The notes beneath the pieces were generated by a model. That model was not told where the DNA came from. It saw only the letters and a program-made list of their open reading frames with translations, and did not search any database. Positions 1 through 5,639 of a stretch of DNA of 6,860 nucleotides are shown here, piece by piece. Position numbers and translations under genes: made by a program. The stretch spans positions 1 to 6,860 of the forward strand of contig CAMWOK010000163.1 of NCBI GenBank assembly GCA_947175845.1. Direction: 5' to 3'. The stretch is from an uncultured Lachnospiraceae bacterium (GTDB lineage: Bacteria > Bacillota > Clostridia > Lachnospirales > Lachnospiraceae). Within the stretch, counting starts at the first letter, position 1. Each line of letters opens with the position of its first letter.

Positions 1-636
1 CTCGACGAGCATCACCATGTACATGTTGTTGATCGGGAGAAATTCAACTTTGCCCCCGGATTTGTCCTGGATGCGAAACGCCTTGTTCAGACCGAACATC
101 CCCACGCCGAAATCCTTGTAAAATGTGGTCACACAGTCGAAAAATTCCTGTTCGTCAGCCGCCTGCTCGAGCTGTGCGCTCAGGGTAAGAATCTTCTCGC
201 TGACATTTTTGTTGTACATCAGTTCTTTTTTTCCGATTGCCCTGTAATTTGACAGATGCGAGAAGCAGTCGATTCCGAGCGCTCCCTCTATCTGCGAAAA
301 ATCAAAATCAAACAGATTCTTAAAGACCCTGAAATCATTCTTTGCAAAATGGTTCACGCTGCCGTCGTTCGCGCCCACCTTCTCGCAGGTGATACTGAAC
401 GGATTCTCGTTTGTCACCATAAAAAAGGTGAGGTAATTGTGCCAGAGATTGTGATTAAAACCATAATCGGTGGCGATGATCAGCAGCCGTTTCAGCTGCG
501 TGTAGATCTCCTGAATCAGCGCCGGTTTTGAATCTGTCTTCTCGTCAAACCGGCGGAATATCTCCCCAAGCTGATAGAGGATACAGCCCTTGTCCATATC
601 CCCGTACATAATTAATTTCGCAATCTCGCGGTACAT
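1..636 (-). CDS. DUF815-family AAA ATP-binding protein, N-terminal 212 residues (partial)
   Basis: The reading frame is open from an ATG at 636-634 to the left edge, giving 212 residues. A strong ribosome site (GGAGG at 642-646, then five A) fixes the start. The protein begins MYREIAKLIMYGDMDKGC and contains NHNLWHNYL, NENPFSITCEKVGANDGSVN and GVGMFGLNKAFRI, ending near FLPINNMYMVMLVE. I recognise this as the alpha-helical N-terminal part of clostridial DUF815 ATPases. In that family the P-loop (Walker A) domain follows directly, so the catalytic part lies outside this window and cannot be seen. The molecular function of the family is not established; members are annotated only as ATP-binding or predicted AAA+ ATPases. 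It is the last visible gene of the minus-strand run, 25 bases after the unknown gene, so it is probably co-transcribed. Family assignment rests on memory of conserved N-terminal segments. Confidence 0.82.
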   Translation of the reverse strand, partial: MYREIAKLIMYGDMDKGCILYQLGEIFRRFDEKTDSKPALIQEIYTQLKRLLIIATDYGFNHNLWHNYLTFFMVTNENPFSITCEKVGANDGSVNHFAKNDFRVFKNLFDFDFSQIEGALGIDCFSHLSNYRAIGKKELMYNKNVSEKILTLSAQLEQAADEQEFFDCVTTFYKDFGVGMFGLNKAFRIQDKSGGKVEFLPINNMYMVMLVE

Positions 637-661
637 TTTTTCCTCCCCTGCCATTCATCCG

Positions 662-1372
662 TTATTTTTTTGCAGTTCTACAGTCTGCCTCCTCGAGCGA
701 CACGCCGTCCTCCCACGCTCCGCAGTAGCGCAGGTACTCCGCCTCTGTGTTCAGGAAATCCGCCGCGTTCTGCGGCAGCACAATCGGCTCTATCCTGCTG
801 TCGAGACAGCTGTTATCTATCCGGCTGCTGTCTCGATAGCTGCAGACATAGATGACTTTTCTGCAGTTGAGAAACACCCAGTCAAACCGCTGCGCGCAGG
901 CGCTCTGCTTCCCGCCCATATATTCATACAGCTGCTCCACATCAAGGTCGCTCTCATCCTTTGGATGCAGAAACAGATACAGCCCGTTGTAGCGCTTTTG
1001 CTGATAGCTTGTGTTCAGTTTTTCAAGCTTTTTATCAAACCGGTACTTCGCCTTGTACAGATAGTCCTGCTGCTCCATGTCATCCGGCAGCACAGCCCAG
1101 AATCTGCCATTGTAAAAGTTCAGGCGCTCCCCGTAGCGCTCCAGCGCGGCCGGCGGCAGCTCCTCTTTCAGACAGCCCAGATACTGCTCGATGAAGTTTT
1201 TGGTCTGTCCGTCATCCGGAAGCAGCGCCTGGCTCACCTCCAGCCCCAGATCCATCGTCTCGTTTATCCAGTCCGGCGACTCGCTCTTGATAAAAGACGG
1301 TCTGTACTCCCGCCAGAGATATTTTAAGGAAACCACCGCGTATATCTCGTTTAGCAGCTTCTCATATACCAT
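662..1372 (-). CDS. Hypothetical protein, 236 aa, with ESPD...GLEV motif
   Basis: I do not recognise a named family with certainty. The chosen start is the ATG at 1372 (MVYEKLLNEIYAVV), preceded by GGGGAGG with about ten bases of spacing. The frame remains open upstream to an ATG at 1507, but that extension lies inside tcdA and is low-complexity Gly/Arg/Ser-rich, so it looks like shadow sequence. The protein is soluble, with no signal peptide or membrane segment. Residues 31-35 read ESPDW and residues 42-50 read LGLEVSQAL. This spacing and the hydrophobic residue beside E46 resemble the core of PD-(D/E)xK nuclease-like folds, although the usual lysine is absent. Residues 100-125 are charged and helical, and 129-135 (NGLYLFL) and 165-178 (WVFLNC...VIYVCS) look like core strands. 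It sits 20 bases after tcdA and 25 before the DUF815 gene, so it is probably co-transcribed. A nuclease function is only a structural guess. Confidence 0.75.
   Translation of the reverse strand: MVYEKLLNEIYAVVSLKYLWREYRPSFIKSESPDWINETMDLGLEVSQALLPDDGQTKNFIEQYLGCLKEELPPAALERYGERLNFYNGRFWAVLPDDMEQQDYLYKAKYRFDKKLEKLNTSYQQKRYNGLYLFLHPKDESDLDVEQLYEYMGGKQSACAQRFDWVFLNCRKVIYVCSYRDSSRIDNSCLDSRIEPIVLPQNAADFLNTEAEYLRYCGAWEDGVSLEEADCRTAKK
801..836. repeat. 10-bp perfect inverted repeat inside the unknown gene
   Basis: Arms TCGAGACAGC (801-810) and GCTGTCTCGA (827-836) are perfectly complementary, with a 16-base loop. In the minus-strand reading there is also an imperfect direct duplication, GACAGCAGCCGGATAGA and GACAGCAGGATAGA, which gives the similar peptides DSSRID and DSRIE. 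No run of U follows, so this does not look like a terminator. It may be a small internal duplication. Confidence 0.5.
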
Positions 1373-1392
1373 AATTGCCCATCCTCCCCGCC

Positions 1393-2163
1393 TCAGTTCG
1401 CTGCCGGATAAAGCGCCAGGTCCCGAATCACCTCGCCTGCGAGAATCAGGCCCGCCACCGGCGGCACAAAGGCATTGCTTCCCGGTATGCGCTTCTTTCT
1501 GACACAAGTGTCACTTTCTTTTGCCAGATCTCCATGTGCCTCCACTGCTGTATCTGACAGCTCTGCCTTCACAGCTGGTTCTGCTGGCATCTCCTCCGAG
1601 TAGACGACCTTCAGCCGCTCGATGCCGCGCCGTCTCAGCTCGCGCCGCATCACCTTCGCAAGCGGACACACGCTTGTCTGGTAGATATCCGCCACGCGAA
1701 AGGCAGTCGGGTCCATCTTGTTTCCCGCGCCCATGCAGCTGATGATCGGCGTATGCGCCCTGTCTGCCTCCATGACAAGCTGGATTTTTCCAGCTACAGT
1801 GTCAATCGCGTCCACCACATAATCGTAAGCGTAAAAGTTGAAGTCGGACGCTGTCTCCGGCAGAAAAAAGGTTTTGTGTGTGTTGACAACCGCATCCGGA
1901 TTGATGTCCAGAACACGCTTTTTTGCCACATCCACCTTGTGCGCGCCTATCGTGCTGTGCGTCGCGATGATCTGGCGGTTGAGGTTTGTGAGACACACCT
2001 CGTCTTTGTCGATCAAATCCAGTGTCCCGACACCGCTGCGCGCGAGCGCCTCCACCACATATCCGCCCACACCGCCTATCCCGAACACTGCAACGCGGGC
2101 ATTTTTCAGCCGCTCCATTCCATCCGGCCCCAACAGCAGCTCCGTTCTTGAAAATTGGTTCAT
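1393..2163 (-). CDS. tcdA: tRNA threonylcarbamoyladenosine dehydratase (TcdA/CsdL/YgdL)
   Basis: This 256-residue member of the ThiF/MoeB/E1-like superfamily catalyses ATP-dependent dehydration of t6A at position 37 of ANN-decoding tRNAs to cyclic t6A, in the cytoplasm. Visible motifs are the nucleotide-binding GIGGVGG at residues 28-34, LIDKDEV at 50-56, NLNRQ at 60-64 (E1-type Arg), DAIDT at 118-122, and the TcdA signature GAGNKMDPT at 145-153 followed by a DIYQTSVCPLAK segment. The C-terminus has the usual GSNAFVPPVAGLILAGEVIRDL. Length is typical. A stretch around residues 190-215 is longer and more acidic than I expect for the family. The ATG overlaps the stop codon of the upstream fusion gene (ATGA at 2160-2163), which implies translational coupling. 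Its neighbour's TtcA-like half also acts on, or resembles enzymes acting on, the anticodon loop, so the pairing is functionally coherent. Confidence 0.93.
   Translation of the reverse strand: MNQFSRTELLLGPDGMERLKNARVAVFGIGGVGGYVVEALARSGVGTLDLIDKDEVCLTNLNRQIIATHSTIGAHKVDVAKKRVLDINPDAVVNTHKTFFLPETASDFNFYAYDYVVDAIDTVAGKIQLVMEADRAHTPIISCMGAGNKMDPTAFRVADIYQTSVCPLAKVMRRELRRRGIERLKVVYSEEMPAEPAVKAELSDTAVEAHGDLAKESDTCVRKKRIPGSNAFVPPVAGLILAGEVIRDLALYPAAN
1500..1513. repeat. 14-bp palindrome TGACACAAGTGTCA inside tcdA (copy 2)
   Basis: This is an exact copy of the 14-bp palindrome at 3846-3859, in the opposite orientation relative to the central AA/TT. It encodes part of the ESDTCV stretch in the acidic insertion of TcdA. 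Being inside a conserved-length gene it may be coincidental. Confidence 0.4.
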
Positions 2164-3860
2164 AGTCTGTTCTCCAGTGTTTTGTTCATGTTCCCTGTCT
2201 GATATCCCTGCAAATCGACTGCCACGTAGGTAAATCCGTACGACGCAAACGTCCTCGTGATTTCATCCCGGACATCCTGCCGCGCGATGCGGTCAAACGC
2301 GTCCACGGGCACCTCTATCCGTGCAAGCGTGCCGTGAACCCGCACGCGCACCTGCCGAAAGCCCCTGTCCATCAAATACTGCTCCGCCTGTTCCACCATG
2401 CGCAGCTTTTCCTCCGTGATGGTCTCCCCGTAGACAAAGCGCGACGCGAGGCAGGCGTACGACGGCTTGTCCCATGTGTCCAGACCATACGCCCTTGACA
2501 GCTTTCGGATCTCCTGTTTGTACAGCTGCACCTCCCGGAGCGGGCTTTTGATGCCAAGTTCCGCAATCGCCCGCAGCCCGGGGCGGTAGTCTCCCAGATC
2601 ATCCATGTTGGATCCCTCGATCACGTGCGCGATTCCATGCGCGTCTGCCAGTTCCCGGAGCCCTTTAAAAAGTGCTTTCTTGCACAGATAACAGCGGTCG
2701 GACGGGTTTTCGGAAAATCCCGCAATGGCGAGCATATCCGCCTCATAGACATACTGCGTGATGTGTTCTCTTTCGCAGAATGCGTCCGCCTCACAAGACT
2801 CTCTTTGGGGAAACACACAGGACTTTGCCGTGACCGCCACCGCGCGGTCCCCGAGCACCTCGTGCGCCACCTTTAACAGAAACGTCGAGTCCACGCCGCT
2901 TGAGAATGCCACCGCCACGCTGCCGAGCTTTTGCAGGAGGCTCTTTAACTGCATGAGCTTCCCCTGCGCTGTTGTCTCCACGGTCTCGCCACACGGCATT
3001 TTTTCCTGCGCCAAGTCATATGTATCCAGAAAATGATGCCGCACACCGTCCTGCTTATATGCTATTACCGTACTCAGATTTACATTTTCAACACTTTTGA
3101 AGAGATTGTTTTCCACAAACGGATTCATCTGGCGCAGCTGGCGGATCAGCTGTTTGATCTCGCGGCGCTTTGAGGTGTTTTCGCGATCCTTGCTGGCTGC
3201 GTCCTGCTCTGTGAACTTGCAGGCGCACTGCAGAAACTGCAGGCTGTTGTAGTCCCGCCACGCCTCGATATGCTCCTCGCGTATCAAATACATCGGCCGA
3301 ATCAGCTCCATCCCCGCAAAGTTCGTGCTGTGGAGCTTCGGCATCATGGTCTGCACCTGCGCCCCGTACAGCGTCCCCATCAGGATCGTCTCAATAACGT
3401 CGTCGTAATGATGCCCGAGCGCAATCTTGTTGCAGCCGAGCGCCTGCGCCCTGCTGTACAGATGACCGCGGCGCATCCTGGCGCACAGATAACAGGGCGA
3501 CTTTTCTATCTGAAACACCGAGTCAAAGATATCCGATTCAAAGATCGTCAGCGGGATGTTCAGGCGCTCTGCGTTTTTCTCAATCAGCTGTCTGTTCTTG
3601 ACCTTATATCCGGGGTCCATGACCAGAAACTGCACGTCAAAGTCAAATTTGTTGTGCCGCTTCAGCTCCTGAAACAGCTTCGCCATCAGCATGGAATCCT
3701 TGCCGCCGGAGATGCAGACAGCGATTTTATCCCCCTCCTGCACAAGGTCGTACTCCCGGATTGCCTTCGTAAACCTGCACCAGAGATTTTTTCGGAAGCG
3801 TTTGCGCAGATCCTGTTCAATCTCCAGATAGTCTTTTTCATTTTGTGACACTTGTGTCAT
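2160..3860 (-). CDS. larE: Two-domain PP-loop fusion: TtcA-like tRNA thiolation domain plus LarE-type sulfur transferase
   Basis: One 566-residue frame encodes two complete adenylating PP-loop enzymes. Residues 1-287 match the clostridial TtcA-like ATPases, relatives of tRNA 2-thiocytidine-32 synthetase: SGGKDS at 51-56, CYLC at 123-126, GHHYDDVIET at 149-158, and a CAC pair at 212-214. The domain ends at HHFLDTYD, where free-standing relatives normally stop. Residues 288-566 match LarE, which supplies sulfur to the nickel-pincer cofactor of lactate racemase: SSGVDS at 320-325, CYLC at 390-393, GDYRPG at 423-428, YACLASR at 468-474 and RVRVHG at 505-510. Cysteines 390, 393 and 470 fit the 4Fe-4S class of LarE rather than the single-cysteine sacrificial class of Lactiplantibacillus. 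No larA, larB or larC is visible, so the sulfur acceptor is unknown. The start has AAGGAG at 3872-3877. The gene leads the minus-strand operon and overlaps tcdA by four bases. Both domain calls are firm; the joint function is inference. Confidence 0.9.
   Translation of the reverse strand: MTQVSQNEKDYLEIEQDLRKRFRKNLWCRFTKAIREYDLVQEGDKIAVCISGGKDSMLMAKLFQELKRHNKFDFDVQFLVMDPGYKVKNRQLIEKNAERLNIPLTIFESDIFDSVFQIEKSPCYLCARMRRGHLYSRAQALGCNKIALGHHYDDVIETILMGTLYGAQVQTMMPKLHSTNFAGMELIRPMYLIREEHIEAWRDYNSLQFLQCACKFTEQDAASKDRENTSKRREIKQLIRQLRQMNPFVENNLFKSVENVNLSTVIAYKQDGVRHHFLDTYDLAQEKMPCGETVETTAQGKLMQLKSLLQKLGSVAVAFSSGVDSTFLLKVAHEVLGDRAVAVTAKSCVFPQRESCEADAFCEREHITQYVYEADMLAIAGFSENPSDRCYLCKKALFKGLRELADAHGIAHVIEGSNMDDLGDYRPGLRAIAELGIKSPLREVQLYKQEIRKLSRAYGLDTWDKPSYACLASRFVYGETITEEKLRMVEQAEQYLMDRGFRQVRVRVHGTLARIEVPVDAFDRIARQDVRDEITRTFASYGFTYVAVDLQGYQTGNMNKTLENRL
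2997..3007 (-). promoter_or_regulatory. Possible internal ribosome site and start at the TtcA/LarE seam
   Basis: On the minus strand the sequence reads AGG-AAAAA-ATG, with AGG at 3007-3005 and an in-frame ATG at 2999-2997 (Met288 of the fusion). The same AGGAAAAAATG string serves the DUF815 gene start at 636. It lies exactly where the TtcA-like half ends and the LarE half begins, so it could be the relic of the separate larE start or a working internal start giving a 279-residue LarE. Lysine codons (GAA AAA) produce such strings easily, so chance is possible. Confidence 0.35.
3846..3859. repeat. 14-bp palindrome TGACACwwGTGTCA over the fusion gene start (copy 1)
   Basis: The bases form two 6-bp inverted arms, TGACAC and GTGTCA, around a 2-base centre. 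The element starts at the second base of the ATG of the TtcA-LarE fusion on the minus strand. A second identical 14-mer, in the opposite orientation, lies at 1500-1513 inside tcdA. Its position could suit an operator or a small mRNA hairpin hiding the start codon. No regulator is identified. Confidence 0.4.
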
Positions 3861-3925
3861 TTATGTATTCACTCCTTCTGCCGGGGAACTGCAGGCAGCC
3901 TCTCCCGTATGCCTCGAATGCTCTT

Positions 3926-3954
3926 AGTATATCCTCTTTTCCCGCTTTTTGCAA
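3926..3954 (-). promoter_or_regulatory. Sigma-A-type promoter for the fusion-tcdA-unknown-DUF815 operon
   Basis: On the minus strand TTGCAA (3954-3949) is followed by 17 bases and TATACT (3931-3926), a good vegetative -35/-10 match. The implied transcript start near 3919 leaves a leader of about 58 bases before the ATG at 3860. The leader contains a short GC-rich stem (CTGCC 3898-3894 with GGCAG 3882-3878, minus-strand reading) directly before the AAGGAG ribosome site at 3877-3872. Transcription may therefore start afresh here even though the ferritin-like gene lies upstream on the same strand. Confidence 0.6.
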
Positions 3955-3983
3955 ACAAAATCCACTCTCTGCAGGACTTTTTA

Positions 3984-4532
3984 TCACATGGAATCCAAAA
4001 GGGAGCGCAGCAGCATGATATGATACTGCTCATCCTGTATGATTCGATACAGCACTGCGTTCACATACGGGTCCCGGATCCATTGAATGTGCATGTCATA
4101 CTGCCCGATGGCGGCCTGCTCCCGCTCGAGATCCGCCTGCAGCATCTCGCTGAATTTCTCGGGCAGAATCAAACACTGCGGCGACCACATCCACGACTGC
4201 CCTCCCGGCTGCTTTGCGGTGAAGCAGACATTCCCGCCCAGCAGATAGATCAGCTCCCCGAGCTTCTGCATGTGTATCATTTCCGCCATCGCCATGCCCA
4301 TGACCGTCTTTCCCATCGGACACCGCTCGCAGAACATGCGGCTCTCATTGTTGATGTACTGCGTGACAGCTGACATCTCGGAAATCTGCCCGCAGTAGTC
4401 GATGCTGAGCAGGTCCGCGTACTCCGGATTTCTCGCCTGCACCTGCACCGGCGGGTATGGCAGTTCCATCATCGCCGGCCTGACACTGGAAAAATCACAG
4501 TCATTCACGATCATTTTGTTGTTATTTTGCAT
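3984..4532 (-). CDS. Ferritin-like diiron/dimanganese family protein
   Basis: This 182-residue cytoplasmic protein has the four-helix ferritin-like pattern of clostridial rubrerythrin or Mn-catalase relatives. An N-terminal PYPPVQVQARNPEYADLL segment leads into helix 1 with the likely ligand E52 (GQISEMSAVTQY). Helix 2 carries E84 and H87 (AEMIHMQKL), helix 3 has E138 (LEREQAAIGQY), and helix 4 carries E168 and H171 (DEQYHIMLL). This Glu/ExxH/Glu/ExxH set fits a carboxylate-bridged dinuclear site. Members of the superfamily handle peroxide, iron or manganese; the exact activity here cannot be read. Six cysteines are present, including a CERC pair at 68-71 that I would not expect in a simple ferritin, while a rubredoxin domain is absent. 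AGAGG lies seven bases before the chosen ATG; Met7 is an alternative start. No clear terminator separates it from the promoter at 3926-3954. Confidence 0.8.
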   Translation of the reverse strand: MQNNNKMIVNDCDFSSVRPAMMELPYPPVQVQARNPEYADLLSIDYCGQISEMSAVTQYINNESRMFCERCPMGKTVMGMAMAEMIHMQKLGELIYLLGGNVCFTAKQPGGQSWMWSPQCLILPEKFSEMLQADLEREQAAIGQYDMHIQWIRDPYVNAVLYRIIQDEQYHIMLLRSLLDSM

Positions 4533-4571
4533 AGATACGCCTCTGCTTTTCCATATGGACTCTTACTACAC

Positions 4572-4600
4572 AATATATTAAAAAACCGGCACATCAATGC
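4572..4600 (-). promoter_or_regulatory. Weak candidate promoter for the ferritin-like gene
   Basis: On the minus strand GCATTG (4600-4595), a 17-base spacer and TATATT (4577-4572) lie about 40 bases before the ATG at 4532. The -10 match is fair and the -35 match poor. The neighbourhood is AT-rich and it is the best position I can find for this gene. Confidence 0.3.
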
Positions 4601-4676
4601 CTTCTTTGCCCATAATTACCTTTTTATCCACCTGAAAGGCAAAAACTGTCCTGATATATTTTCTCGAAATTGGCCA

Positions 4677-4705
4677 TTTTCGGATATACACTTTTTGTGT
4701 ATAGT
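4677..4705 (+). promoter_or_regulatory. Candidate promoter of the B6 kinase-ECF-radical SAM operon
   Basis: TATAGT at 4700-4705 is a plausible -10 box about 43 bases before the kinase ATG. The hexamer 17 bases upstream, TTTTCG (4677-4682), is a poor -35, so activation or another spacing is possible. The inverted repeat at 4685-4703 lies within this promoter, between and over the two boxes. Confidence 0.45.
4685..4703. promoter_or_regulatory. Operator-like inverted repeat TATACAC-N5-GTGTATA
   Basis: Two perfect 7-bp arms (4685-4691 and 4697-4703) flank five T. The right arm overlaps the likely -10 box, and a further direct copy of GTGTA follows at 4704-4708, giving three TACAC/GTGTA half-sites. 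This placement is what a repressor or MocR-type regulator of vitamin B6 genes would use, but the regulator is not in the window and the assignment is inference. As RNA it would form only a short, weak hairpin, and the T run is in the loop, so it is not a terminator. Confidence 0.55.
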
Positions 4706-4748
4706 GTAACTGTGAATGCTGCTACAAAACAGGAAAGGATATCATGCA

Positions 4749-5597
4749 ATGAAAAAAATAGCCCTGATTAACGACCTGTCCGGCTTTGGAAAATGTTCGC
4801 TGACAGCGGCAGTCCCCGTCATCTCGGTCCTCGGGATACAGGCATGCCCGCTGCCGACCGCGGTGCTGTCCGCGCAGACGGGATTTCCAAGTTACTACTG
4901 CGACGATTACACAGACAGGATGAACGCGATTACCGACGCGTGGAAAGCCATGCAGGAATCTTTTGACGGCATCTATTCCGGCTATCTTGGGAGCGCCGCA
5001 CAGATGCACAATGTCCTGTATTTTCTGGAAAAATTTCACACGGCTGACACGCTCTATCTCGCCGACCCCGTGATGGGCGACAACGGGCAGCGCATCCGCA
5101 TCTTTACGCAGGAGCTTCTGGACAGTATGCGGGAGCTGACAAAGCACGCAGGCGTCATCACGCCGAACCTGACAGAGTTGTGTCTGCTGGCGGATGTGGA
5201 TTACGATGCGCTGACCAGTCACGCATCCGACGAAAATTACTTATCTTATATAGAAGACACAGCGCGCAGACTGCTGCCAGGCGCCTACACCAGCCAGACG
5301 ATCGTCATCACCGGAATCGTGCGAAAGCTGCCAGGGGAAGCTTATGTGGGCAATCTTGCCGTCACACCTAAGAGCCGCTTCTACCTGGAAACGCCATACC
5401 GCGGCGAGAGCTTCTCCGGCACCGGCGACCTGTTCGCCTCCGTCATCATGGGAAGCCTCATAAACGGGCTCACCGTCGAGGAGGCGATGAAAAAGGCAGT
5501 CAGGTTCCTATGGCCCGCCATTGATGAGGCCTCGCGCGACAATGTTCCCAAAAACCACGGCGTCTATTTTGAGAAGTATTTGAACTTATTGCTGTAA
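4749..5597 (+). CDS. pdxK: Pyridoxamine/pyridoxal kinase (ribokinase superfamily)
   Basis: This 282-residue cytoplasmic kinase phosphorylates the 5'-hydroxymethyl group of B6 vitamers using ATP, feeding pyridoxal-phosphate salvage. Motifs in order: NDLSGFGKCSLTAA at residues 8-21 (substrate-binding N-terminus), TGFPSY at 44-49, DPVMGDNG at 106-113, TPNLTE at 138-143, and the anion-hole/catalytic loop GTGD at 224-227 with D227 the likely base. Length is normal for the PdxK/PdxY group. I chose the ATG at 4749 (MKKIALIND) over an in-frame ATG at 4716, because AGGAAAGG at 4731-4738 fits the later start and the family begins there. An overlapping ATG-CAA-TGA at 4744-4752 precedes it. The S-component gene follows after 42 bases. 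Whether the main substrate is pyridoxamine, pyridoxal or pyridoxine cannot be read from sequence. Family certainty is high, and the symbol is approximate (pdxK versus pdxY). Confidence 0.92.
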   Translation: MKKIALINDLSGFGKCSLTAAVPVISVLGIQACPLPTAVLSAQTGFPSYYCDDYTDRMNAITDAWKAMQESFDGIYSGYLGSAAQMHNVLYFLEKFHTADTLYLADPVMGDNGQRIRIFTQELLDSMRELTKHAGVITPNLTELCLLADVDYDALTSHASDENYLSYIEDTARRLLPGAYTSQTIVITGIVRKLPGEAYVGNLAVTPKSRFYLETPYRGESFSGTGDLFASVIMGSLINGLTVEEAMKKAVRFLWPAIDEASRDNVPKNHGVYFEKYLNLLL

Positions 5598-5639
5598 TTC
5601 GCAGCATGAAACATTGATTGAAAGCAGGAGGGATTCTCT

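Noticed and set aside
590..1327. A 245-codon plus-strand open frame
   Set aside because: It is antisense to the unknown minus-strand gene and part of the DUF815 gene, lacks a convincing ribosome site, and its composition looks like a shadow of GC-rich coding sequence.
1373..1507. 45-residue N-terminal extension of the unknown protein
   Set aside because: It lies within the 3' end of tcdA, is Gly/Arg/Ser-rich low-complexity sequence, and the GGGGAGG before the ATG at 1372 explains translation better.
1802..3848. Several 60-190-codon frames antisense to or out of phase with tcdA and the fusion gene
   Set aside because: All are contained within strongly supported genes and show no family motifs or ribosome sites.
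4582..4600. GGCA-TTGATG-TGCC followed by a T run on the minus strand, terminator-like
   Set aside because: The stem has only four base pairs, and it lies upstream of the ferritin-like gene where a minus-strand terminator would have no gene to end.
4605..4643. Inverted repeat TTTGCC (4605-4610) and GGCAAA (4638-4643) suggesting a riboswitch or terminator
   Set aside because: Arms are only six bases with a 27-base loop, there is no recognisable riboswitch core, and it probably lies upstream of the transcript start.
4744..4752. Minimal ORF ATG-CAA-TGA overlapping the kinase start codon
   Set aside because: It has good spacing from GGAAAGG and might affect initiation, but a two-codon frame this short is easily random and nothing else supports it.
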